A stretch of DNA of 33,008 bases from Balneolales bacterium. Its GTDB lineage: Bacteria; Bacteroidota; Rhodothermia; Balneolales; Natronogracilivirgulaceae. The stretch spans positions 1-33,008 of the forward strand of contig SLKA01000106.1 in NCBI GenBank assembly GCA_007134845.1, read 5' to 3'. The notes under the pieces were generated by a model. It was given only the letters and a program-made list of their open reading frames with translations, ran no database searches and was not told where the DNA came from. Both the position numbers and the translations under genes were made by a program. Each line of letters opens with the position of its first letter. Position 1 is the stretch's first letter. This document shows, piece after piece, positions 17,389-24,845 of this stretch.

Positions 17389-18391
17389 GGAGAAGGACAA
17401 AAAGGTTCAGCACAAAGCCGGATTTGCAGGGATTATCGGCAGGCCGAATGCCGGCAAATCAACACTGTTCAACCGCCTGCTCGGACAGAAGCTCTCGATT
17501 ATCACCCACAAGGCGCAGACCACCCGGCACCGGATTCCCGGCTTCTACTCGGATGACGACTCTCAGATAGTATTTCTTGATACTCCCGGGATCATCCAGC
17601 CATCCTATCTGCTGCAGGAAAAAATGATGGATATGGTCATCAGGCTCAGAAGTGATGCCGACCTGCTTCTTCATATCGTAGATGGCCGGCGTCCGCCCGA
17701 TCCGGATGATGTTGTCTGGGAGACACTTGCCGAACTCAGACTGCCGGTTATACTGGTCGTTAACAAGATGGATTTGCTGGACAGTGTAAGGCCGGGAGAA
17801 CGCCAGGAAAAAGGGATGGAAAATGAGGCTGTGGATCCGGCTGTGGATCCAGCCATAAGTTCGGCCATGAGTTCGGCCATGAATCAGGTCTCCGAAGCTG
17901 CGAAAGCCGTTATTGCAAAATGCACCCGGCAATTCGAATACATTGATGCCGTAGCAATATCGGCCATGGATGGATCCGGGGTGGATGGGCTCATAAAAAA
18001 AATCAAGAACCGGCTGCCTGCCGGACCTGCGTTCTATCCGAAGGACCAGGCAAGCGACCTCTCCATGCGTTTTTTTGTATCGGAGCTGATCCGTGAACAG
18101 CTGTTTCTGCTTTATGACAAGGAGGTGCCCTATTCCTGTGCCGTCAATGTCGTGGAATTCAGGGAGGAAGAGAAGATCGACAGAATTGATGCGGAGATTG
18201 TGGTCAGCCGAAACTCTCAAAAAGGCATCCTGATTGGAAAGAAAGGTGCCATGCTAAAGGAGCTCGGTATACGATCACGAAAAGAGATTGAGCAATTCAC
18301 AGGAAAGAAGGTCTATCTGCAGCTATTTGTAAAAGTACGGGAGAAATGGCGCGAAAAAGAAATTTTTCTCAAAAGCTATGGGTACCGGTAG
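17381..18391 (+). CDS. era: GTPase Era, ribosome small-subunit maturation factor
   Basis: Essential GTPase that binds the 3' end of 16S rRNA during 30S assembly. G1 is GRPNAGKS (20-27), G2 TTRHR (47-51), G3 DTPG (67-70), G4 NKMD (128-131) and G5 AISAMDG (192-198). A C-terminal KH domain holds ILIGKKGAMLKELG (283-296) and ends VREKWREKEIFLKSYGYR. At 336 residues it is about 35 longer than E. coli Era. The surplus lies between G4 and G5 (about 137-176) and includes VDPAVDP and AISSAMSSAMNQ, encoded by 12-base DNA duplications at 17828-17887. The core is intact, so it should be functional. It overlaps pdxJ by 8 bases. Confidence 0.95.
   Translation: MTEEKDKKVQHKAGFAGIIGRPNAGKSTLFNRLLGQKLSIITHKAQTTRHRIPGFYSDDDSQIVFLDTPGIIQPSYLLQEKMMDMVIRLRSDADLLLHIVDGRRPPDPDDVVWETLAELRLPVILVVNKMDLLDSVRPGERQEKGMENEAVDPAVDPAISSAMSSAMNQVSEAAKAVIAKCTRQFEYIDAVAISAMDGSGVDGLIKKIKNRLPAGPAFYPKDQASDLSMRFFVSELIREQLFLLYDKEVPYSCAVNVVEFREEEKIDRIDAEIVVSRNSQKGILIGKKGAMLKELGIRSRKEIEQFTGKKVYLQLFVKVREKWREKEIFLKSYGYR
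17828..17887 (+). repeat. 12-bp in-frame duplications inside era
   Basis: GCTGTGGATCC(G/A) occurs at 17828-17839 and 17840-17851. GCCAT(A/G)AGTTCG follows at 17852-17863 and 17864-17875, with a diverged third copy GCCATGAATCAG at 17876-17887. All keep the reading frame and lengthen a surface segment between the G4 and G5 motifs. Confidence 0.85.
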
Positions 18392-18421
18392 CGGTTTTTC
18401 AGCGTCCTTTAGCCGCTTTTT
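18390..18421 (+). terminator. Intrinsic terminator after era
   Basis: AGCGG (18390-18394) pairs with CCGCT (18413-18417) and is followed by TTTTT. The left arm overlaps the era stop codon. The stem is short, so strength is uncertain. Confidence 0.55.
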
Positions 18422-18453
18422 GTTGCAACGAACAGTAAATATTGCATTTAGTA

Positions 18454-18484
18454 TTGACACGGGCGGAATAAATTGGTAAACTTG
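18454..18484 (+). promoter_or_regulatory. Promoter for the metY leader
   Basis: TTGACA (18454-18459), a 17-base spacer and TAAACT (18477-18482) continuing to TTG. This matches both the general sigma-70 consensus and the Bacteroidota-type TAnnTTTG -7 element at seven of eight positions. Transcription should start near 18490. A perfect hairpin CTGTAC-AACG-GTACAG (18499-18514) would be at the very 5' end of the RNA. Confidence 0.7.
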
Positions 18485-18541
18485 TACCCATTGCAACCCT
18501 GTACAACGGTACAGTACTTTCAATATCTTAAACATTAGTCC

Positions 18542-18598
18542 ATGATTTTTGTCAGCGCTTATATGGCCCTCTGTTGTATGTCCTGCTTCCGCAGGTGA
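18542..18598 (+). CDS. Candidate Cys/Met-rich leader peptide (attenuator)
   Basis: An 18-codon frame, MIFVSAYMALCCMSCFRR, starting at ATG about 50 bases after the predicted transcript start and ending at TGA 18596-18598. Four of 18 residues are Cys and three are Met, far above ordinary protein composition, with adjacent Cys codons at 18572-18577. It is followed 33 bases later by an intrinsic terminator. Segments inside the frame (GCCCTC 18566-18571, CCTGC 18582-18586) can pair with downstream segments that also pair with the terminator arm, as in amino-acid attenuation leaders. No Shine-Dalgarno site is visible, which is usual for this genome. A chance ORF cannot be excluded from one genome. 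Confidence 0.6.
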   Translation: MIFVSAYMALCCMSCFRR

Positions 18599-18631
18599 GG
18601 GTGCTGTAATGCGCAACAGTTGAGTTTGCAG

Positions 18632-18664
18632 GCCCTTTCCGAAATCTCGAAAAGGGCTTTTTTT
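18632..18664 (+). terminator. Intrinsic terminator of the leader-peptide attenuator
   Basis: GCCCTTT (18632-18638) pairs with AAAGGGC (18651-18657) and is followed by seven T residues. It stands between the leader ORF and the SAM riboswitch, so it would end transcripts before metY unless prevented. GAGGG (18597-18601), at the leader stop codon, can pair with CCCTT (18633-18637) of its 5' arm as an antiterminator. Confidence 0.8.
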
Positions 18665-18686
18665 GTTCTTTGAATTGGTAGAAAGT

Positions 18687-18809
18687 CTCTTATCGAGAAA
18701 GGCGGAGGGATCAGGCCCTGTGAAGCCTTAGCAACCGCTTCGATCATGTCGAAGGTCAGGTGCTAAATCCTGCTCTTTCATGCACGGGCATGCGAGGGAA
18801 AGATGAGGG
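18687..18809 (+). promoter_or_regulatory. SAM-I riboswitch (S-box) upstream of metY
   Basis: This matches the SAM-I consensus throughout. P1 is CTCTTATC (18687-18694) paired with GATGAGGG (18802-18809). It contains GGCGGAGGGATCAGGCCC, TGAAGCC, TTAGCAACC, the P3 hairpin CTTCGATCATGTCGAAG, GGTGCTAAATCCTGC, and GGGAAAGATGAG closing P1. S-adenosylmethionine binding should stabilise P1. The 3' P1 strand GATGAGG can alternatively pair with CCTCTTC (18835-18841) of the following terminator with one mismatch, consistent with an OFF switch at the transcription level. Confidence 0.95.
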
Positions 18810-18829
18810 GAGACGGTTTTTTTGTTTGT

Positions 18830-18872
18830 AAAAGCCTCTTCCGGCATCGGCCCCGGTTGAGGCTTTTTTTTT
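18830..18872 (+). terminator. Riboswitch expression-platform terminator
   Basis: AAAAGCCTC (18830-18838) pairs with GAGGCTTTT (18859-18867), with an inner CCGG/CCGG pairing in the loop and a T tract to 18872. It lies directly behind the SAM-I aptamer and 80 bases before the metY start. Confidence 0.9.
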
Positions 18873-18910
18873 AAACCAGCGGGCAATCCAGGCAACAGTC
18901 AACCCGGTAA

Positions 18911-20272
<1,362 letters not shown>

Positions 20273-20331
20273 ACAACAAGTGTGGCTGCGTGGCGCAATG
20301 CAAATGCACCATAAACATTCAAAAAACATTC

Positions 20332-20365
20332 AAAAAAAAAGCCTCCGGCTTTGCAACAGCCGGAG
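20332..20365 (-). terminator. Hairpin with A tract: intrinsic terminator for the minus strand
   Basis: Nine A residues (20332-20340) precede CTCCGGCT (20343-20350) and AGCCGGAG (20358-20365). Read on the minus strand this is a strong stem followed by a T tract. On the plus strand no T tract follows, so it should not efficiently stop metY transcripts and metX can be reached. No minus-strand gene ends here. Confidence 0.6.
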
Positions 20366-20438
20366 ACTCTCAATCAACAACCAAATCCCGGATCAACCAA
20401 AACCCAAGATTCAGTAACAGACAAACAACAGATGTAAA

Positions 20439-20482
20439 ATGAGGAGAAATCCGATATGAATCAATCGAAATATGTCATATAA
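20439..20482 (+). other. Two overlapping mini-ORFs and the only strong ribosome-binding site before metX
   Basis: GAGGAG (20441-20446) is a good Shine-Dalgarno site, but its properly spaced ATG is at 20456, opening MNQSKYVI (stop 20480-20482). That frame overlaps the metX start (20472) in another frame. A second tiny frame, MRRNPI (20439-20459), ends on that ATG as ATGA. MetX translation may therefore depend on coupling from the mini-ORF. Confidence 0.4.
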
Positions 20483-21539
20483 ACAAGAAAATCTCATATT
20501 CAAGGATCAGGCCCCGTTTGTGACCGAATCGGGATTTGAGTTCCCGGAACTGGATATTGCATACCAGACGTGGGGCACTCCCAATGCCGGCATGAGCAAT
20601 GTCGTCGTGGTGTTCCATGCTCTGACGGGCCATGCTGCGGCCGATGAATGGCTTACCGGTTTCTTTGGCAAAGGCCGGCTGCTTGATCCCGATGAACATT
20701 ATATCATCTGCAGCAATGTGCTGGGAAGCTGCTACGGAACCACCGGTCCACTAAGCATTAATCCCAGCACAGGAAAGCGATATGGCGGGGATTTTCCCTT
20801 TGTTACCATTCGCGATATGATCAGGGTGCAGCAGCGGCTTCTGGATCATCTCGGGGTGAAGAGAATCCGGTTTGCCATTGGCGCATCCATGGGCGGGATG
20901 CAGGCGCTTGAATTTGGAATTATGGATGACCGCCCCGAACAGCTGCTGCTGATTGCCATGGGCAAGGCGCATTCTGCCTGGGCGATCGGCATCGGAGAAG
21001 CGCAGCGCCGGGCCTTGTTTGCTGATCCAAAATGGAAAGATGGACACTATCCGCCCGATGATCCTCCCGCCGAAGGCCTGGCTGCCGCCCGCATGATGGG
21101 TATGATCACCTACCGCAGTGCCAGTTCATTTGAAAAACGATTTGCACGCAATCCACAGCCCGGAAAATCCTGCTATCAGGTCGAATCCTATTTAAACTAC
21201 CAGGGCAAGAAACTGGTGGACCGTTTCGATGCGGTTACCTACGTACGACTGACCCAGGCGATGGACAGTCATGATGTATCACGTGGGCGCGGAACCTTTA
21301 AGGAGGTGCTTGGCGGCCTCAAAATTCCCGTGCTGATTATCGGGATCAGCTCCGATATGCTCTATCCGGTTGCAGAGCAGAAGGAACTGGCGGCACTATT
21401 GAAAAACGCCCGGTATGTCGAGCTCGTTTCCGACAATGGGCACGATGCCTTTCTCATAGAATTTGAAGCTATTCAATCCCTTGTAAAAAAAAATTTCCCG
21501 GAATTAACCCAAAAGTACCAATTAGTATTTACTGAATAA
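20472..21539 (+). CDS. metX: Homoserine O-acetyltransferase
   Basis: Alpha/beta-hydrolase fold enzyme that acetylates homoserine from acetyl-CoA, the committed step to methionine and the supplier of MetY's substrate. It is 355 residues, typical. Motifs are FHALTGHA (oxyanion region, 48-55), SNVLGSCYGTTGP, the nucleophile elbow GASMGG with Ser139, GISSDMLYP (likely catalytic Asp) and DNGHDAFLIE with His324. Known HTA enzymes share these; some members of this fold use succinyl-CoA instead, which sequence alone does not settle. The start ATG lacks its own close Shine-Dalgarno site (see the mini-ORF entry). The stop overlaps the start of thrA by one base (TAATG). Confidence 0.93.
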   Translation: MSYKQENLIFKDQAPFVTESGFEFPELDIAYQTWGTPNAGMSNVVVVFHALTGHAAADEWLTGFFGKGRLLDPDEHYIICSNVLGSCYGTTGPLSINPSTGKRYGGDFPFVTIRDMIRVQQRLLDHLGVKRIRFAIGASMGGMQALEFGIMDDRPEQLLLIAMGKAHSAWAIGIGEAQRRALFADPKWKDGHYPPDDPPAEGLAAARMMGMITYRSASSFEKRFARNPQPGKSCYQVESYLNYQGKKLVDRFDAVTYVRLTQAMDSHDVSRGRGTFKEVLGGLKIPVLIIGISSDMLYPVAEQKELAALLKNARYVELVSDNGHDAFLIEFEAIQSLVKKNFPELTQKYQLVFTE

Positions 21540-23974
21540 TGCTGCGAATATTGAAATTTGGCGGGACATCACTCTATGATGCCCCCCGCATCCGTAATGC
21601 TGTATCTATTGTAAATCAGCAGCATAAGGATGCCGATGTAGCTGTTGTTGTATCCGCACTCGGCGGTGTTACGGATGAACTTATTGCACTCATGAAGTTG
21701 GCTTCGGTTCCGGACAACACCTGGAGGGAACGGTTTGAGCTGCTGAAGCACCGGCACCATAATACACTCGGTGAGTTCATGACCGGAGAAGCCGGCGACC
21801 AGGTTAGCCGCGTCAATGAACTGCTCGGAAAACTTGAAACCGAACTGTCCGGACTCCAGGGGCAGTCCGAAATTACCGAACGGCAAAGCGACCGGATCCT
21901 GTCCTATGGCGAGCGGCTGTCATCCAATATCTTTTCTGCCGCAGTGATCGCATCGGGAACGCCGTCCCGTGCCTTTGAATCACACAGACTCGTGAGGACC
22001 AACAACCGCTTTGGTGATGCTGATGTCGATATGGTCACCACCATCCGGCAGGTCCGAGAAGCCCTGCTTCCCATGAACGACAGTATTCCGATCGTAACCG
22101 GTTTTATCGGCTCTACCTCTGAAAATGAGATCACCACTCTCGGGCGTTCAGGCTCCGACTACTCTGCCAGTCTGCTCGGTGAGGCGCTTGATGCGCACGA
22201 AGTTCAGATCTGGACAGATGTCAACGGTGTGCTTACGGCCGATCCGGATATCGTGCCCACCGCTGTGACCATCCCCCAGCTCCACTATTCCGAAATTGCT
22301 GAAATGGCTCACTTCGGTGCCAAAGTGCTGCATCCCCGGACAGTGCTGCCGCTTCAGGCACGGAATATTCCCATCCATATTAAAAACACCCTCCAGCCCG
22401 ATGCCACCGGCACCATAATCACGCGGGAATATCAGGTTACAACCGGACGATTGCGCTCTGTTTCGGTCAAAAAGAATATCATAGTCATTGCACTGCGGAG
22501 CAAGGGGCTGGACAAAATACATGAATTCAGCTACCGGACGCTCTCTGCGCTGAGAAAGCGCAGGGTGGCCGTGCTTTTCAACACCGCCGCTTCCTCTGAT
22601 TACGGGATCACGGTTGTGGTTCAGGCTCCCCAGCTGGAACAGGCACGTCAGGCGCTTCACGAGGAATTCGCTGATGAATACGATTCAGGGCGCATTGATA
22701 CGCCTCAGATACTGGATCAGGTATCCATGGTTACGGTCATCGGAGAGAAACTGGAGCGGGATCTGGGTATTAGCGGTGCCGTTCTGTCGGTCCTGGGTGA
22801 AAACGGGATTGCGCCGCTGGCCATGGCTAAAGGACTGGCCAACAGACACCTCAGCCTGCTGCTGTACAACCGCGAAGCGGAGATGGCAGTCCGTCTTCTG
22901 AATGATCACTTCTGCATCCATCCCCATCGGGTAAGGCTGTTTGTCGCCGGGCTCGGAGCCATTGGCGGGAAGCTGGTGGAGCTGCTGCGTGATCTGACCG
23001 ATCCGAAAGTTGATCTGAGTATCATTGGTGCCTGCGACACCGACAAAATGGCCTGGCATCCGTCGGGAATACCGGCAGCCGAGATATCAGTGCGTGTGAG
23101 CGAAGGCCAGAAAACCGACTGGCCGTTCATCGTCAACCACTTGTCAAAGGAATATCCCTACCGGACCATCTTTATTGATGCCACTGGCGCCCCTGAAGTG
23201 GCTCGCAAGTATCCGCTGATGCTCAAAGCCGGCATCCATGTGGTGACGCCAAGCAAGCGGGCCAACAGTTTTGAACAGGAGTTCTTCGACACGCTAATGA
23301 GCTATACGGTTAACAAGAACACCCATTATCTGTATGAGGCGACGGTCGGAGCCAGCATGCCGATACTGCAGACCATCAAGGATCTGCTGCGTAGCGGAGA
23401 TGCGGTTCATTCCATATCCGGTGTGGTGTCGGGCACCATGACTTATCTGTTCGCAAAACTCGAAGAAGGCGTGCCGTTTGACCGGATCATCCGCAAGGCC
23501 AGGGAACTGGGAATATCCGAACCTGATCCGCGGGATGATCTGTCAGGCGAAGATGTCGCCAGGAAATTCATGATTCTTGCACGTACCGCCGGGTTCCGGG
23601 TGGAGAGAGAGGAAATCACGGTGGAGGATCTAATTCCTGAAGAGCTGCGGATGCTGACGCAGGACGATTTTTTTGAAAAACTGCCGGATCTCAATGAGTA
23701 CTGGAAAACGCTGGTCGGACAGGCCCGAAAGCGAAATGAAGTGCTTCGTTATACCGGACATCTTGAAAATGGAAAAATTACCGTGGGGATGCAGTCGGTT
23801 TCCGTTAAATCTGCCCTCGGTACACTCACGGGCACCGATAACCTGCTCTCATTCCGGACGGCGCGTTATGCCCAAAGTCCGCTGATCATCCAGGGACCGG
23901 GTGCTGGGAGAGAAGTGACAGCCGCAGGGGTGCTCGCCGATATCCAGAAGATCAGTCGGAGACTGCTCAAGTAG
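21539..23974 (+). CDS. thrA: Bifunctional aspartate kinase / homoserine dehydrogenase
   Basis: A fusion of the first and third steps from aspartate to homoserine, 811 residues, close to E. coli ThrA (820). The aspartokinase domain begins LKFGGTSLYDAPRI, with SYGERLSS and IVTGFIGSTSENEITTLGRSGSDYSA (about 177-202), then EIAEMAHFGAKVLHPRTV. ACT-type regulatory domains lie at about 310-455, including VSMVTVIGEKL. The dehydrogenase domain starts LFVAGLGAIGGKLVELL (NAD(P) site, about 464-480) and continues with VTPSKRAN, YEATVGASMPIL and GVVSGTMTYLF. The operon pairing with metX directs homoserine to methionine. The last codons lie inside a 13-bp repeat array that continues past the stop. Confidence 0.96.
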   Translation: MLRILKFGGTSLYDAPRIRNAVSIVNQQHKDADVAVVVSALGGVTDELIALMKLASVPDNTWRERFELLKHRHHNTLGEFMTGEAGDQVSRVNELLGKLETELSGLQGQSEITERQSDRILSYGERLSSNIFSAAVIASGTPSRAFESHRLVRTNNRFGDADVDMVTTIRQVREALLPMNDSIPIVTGFIGSTSENEITTLGRSGSDYSASLLGEALDAHEVQIWTDVNGVLTADPDIVPTAVTIPQLHYSEIAEMAHFGAKVLHPRTVLPLQARNIPIHIKNTLQPDATGTIITREYQVTTGRLRSVSVKKNIIVIALRSKGLDKIHEFSYRTLSALRKRRVAVLFNTAASSDYGITVVVQAPQLEQARQALHEEFADEYDSGRIDTPQILDQVSMVTVIGEKLERDLGISGAVLSVLGENGIAPLAMAKGLANRHLSLLLYNREAEMAVRLLNDHFCIHPHRVRLFVAGLGAIGGKLVELLRDLTDPKVDLSIIGACDTDKMAWHPSGIPAAEISVRVSEGQKTDWPFIVNHLSKEYPYRTIFIDATGAPEVARKYPLMLKAGIHVVTPSKRANSFEQEFFDTLMSYTVNKNTHYLYEATVGASMPILQTIKDLLRSGDAVHSISGVVSGTMTYLFAKLEEGVPFDRIIRKARELGISEPDPRDDLSGEDVARKFMILARTAGFRVEREEITVEDLIPEELRMLTQDDFFEKLPDLNEYWKTLVGQARKRNEVLRYTGHLENGKITVGMQSVSVKSALGTLTGTDNLLSFRTARYAQSPLIIQGPGAGREVTAAGVLADIQKISRRLLK

Positions 23975-24060
23975 ACTGCTCAAGCAGTTAAAGTAGACTA
24001 CTCATGAAGACTGTTCATGAAGACTGCTCATGTAGACAGTTCAAGCAGACGGTTCAAAAA
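23961..24060 (+). repeat. 13-bp tandem repeats spanning the end of thrA
   Basis: Seven units of the form GACTGCTCAAGTA start at 23961, 23974, then after a 9-base insert at 23996, 24009, 24022, 24035 and 24048. The first unit contains the last thrA codons and most of its stop (TAG, 23972-23974). Units vary at a few positions (GACTACTCATGAA, GACAGTTCAAGCA). No function is recognised. Confidence 0.9.
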
Positions 24061-24080
24061 AAGCAGCATGCATTTGCTGC
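24056..24080 (-). terminator. Hairpin with A tract after thrA: possible minus-strand terminator
   Basis: Seven A residues (24056-24062) are followed by GCAGCA (24063-24068) and TGCTGC (24075-24080) around a 6-base loop. On the minus strand this is a stem followed by T7. No plus-strand T tract follows. It has the same polarity as the hairpin after metY. Confidence 0.5.
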
Positions 24081-24124
24081 CTGATCTGGTTGCAGCATAA
24101 TCCTGTTGCATGATTTTATTTTGT

Positions 24125-24139
24125 TGGGATTTTGTCCCA
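24125..24139. promoter_or_regulatory. Inverted TGGGA pair upstream of the dcw promoter
   Basis: TGGGA (24125-24129) and TCCCA (24135-24139) are the MraZ box pentamer and its complement, 5 bases apart and flanked by TTG/CAA. They lie about 165 bases upstream of the three in-phase boxes. This may be an auxiliary MraZ site or a chance inverted repeat. The rest of the 412-base gap 23975-24386 is A/T-rich with no gene visible. Confidence 0.35.
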
Positions 24140-24270
24140 CCAATATATTGTACATATATTACACATACTATCAACGTCGTATATAACCACTTTCATCATA
24201 GTTCTGTGGATCATATTTCTTGTTGTCCATGAAAACGTTAAAAACTTTCGGGTAAAAATCCTCTTTTTAC

Positions 24271-24300
24271 TTGACATGTAATCCTAAAATAACCTACTTT
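24271..24300 (+). promoter_or_regulatory. Promoter of the dcw cluster
   Basis: TTGACA (24271-24276), an 18-base spacer and TACTTT (24295-24300) running into G. Transcription would start near 24307, inside the MraZ boxes, which is a good geometry for repression. Confidence 0.7.
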
Positions 24301-24301
24301 G

Positions 24302-24326
24302 TGGGACAAGGTGGGAAGATGTGGGA
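24302..24326 (+). promoter_or_regulatory. MraZ operator: three TGGGA boxes in 10-bp phase
   Basis: TGGGA occurs at 24302-24306, 24312-24316 and 24322-24326 with 5-base spacers. MraZ proteins are known to bind TGGGN repeats with 5-base spacing upstream of their own gene. The boxes overlap the predicted transcription start, so MraZ should repress the cluster. Confidence 0.9.
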
Positions 24327-24386
24327 AATTGTACAACTTTCTGCCTGAAGCAATCAAAAAACCGGTCTCATCAAACGGGCAGAACC

Positions 24387-24845
24387 TTGGCAAGCTTCAA
24401 AGGCGAATACGATCATTCCATAGACAGCAAAGGTCGCGTAAGCTTCCCGGCCAGACTGCGCAAATATTTGCCTCCGCAAAGTCAGGACAGCTTTACCATC
24501 CTCAAGGGCCTTGATCATTGCCTGTTGCTTTATCCTGAAGAATACTGGCTTGGTGTTGAAGACAGGCTCTCCCGGATCAATGAGTTCAGGCAGCAGGGAA
24601 GAACCGTTCTCAGAAATTTTTTACGATCAGCCGATGACCTGACTCTCGACAAGCACAACCGGCTTGCCATTCCTCCCAAATTGATGGAATGGGCGAATAT
24701 CAGCAACCGCGTGATATTCATCGGGATGGGAGAAAGTATTGAGCTGTGGTCTCCGGAAATGCTGGAAAAAGCCGATCAGGAACTGGACCCCGGCACATAC
24801 CGTGAAATGTTCGAAAATGTAATGGGAGATGGCTTTACACAATGA
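24387..24845 (+). CDS. mraZ: Transcriptional regulator MraZ
   Basis: DNA-binding regulator of the division and cell wall cluster, with two SpoVT/AbrB-like swapped-hairpin repeats forming ring oligomers. The first repeat is FKGEYDHSIDSKGRVSFPARLRKY and the second is DLTLDKHNRLAIPPKLMEWANI, both with the D-K/HxGR/NR-P signature. No ATG precedes the conserved region. The TTG at 24387 gives 152 residues, matching E. coli MraZ (152). A GTG at 24321 would add 22 residues but lies within the operator and is unlikely. The stop overlaps rsmH by four bases (ATGA). Confidence 0.9.
   Translation: MASFKGEYDHSIDSKGRVSFPARLRKYLPPQSQDSFTILKGLDHCLLLYPEEYWLGVEDRLSRINEFRQQGRTVLRNFLRSADDLTLDKHNRLAIPPKLMEWANISNRVIFIGMGESIELWSPEMLEKADQELDPGTYREMFENVMGDGFTQ

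Noticed and set aside
18490-18664. A roughly 175-base transcript with hairpins and a terminator, about the size of 6S RNA
   Set aside because: The 5' and 3' ends do not form the long closing stem of 6S RNA, the 3' end is a self-contained terminator hairpin, and the Cys/Met-rich ORF explains the region better.
24205-24213. TGTGGATCA, one mismatch from a DnaA box
   Set aside because: A single imperfect box with no cluster, no dnaA/dnaN neighbours and no AT-rich unwinding element pattern; not evidence for an origin.
24321-24386. GTG start for mraZ at 24321
   Set aside because: It lies inside the third MraZ box and only just downstream of the predicted transcript start; the TTG at 24387 gives a family-length protein.
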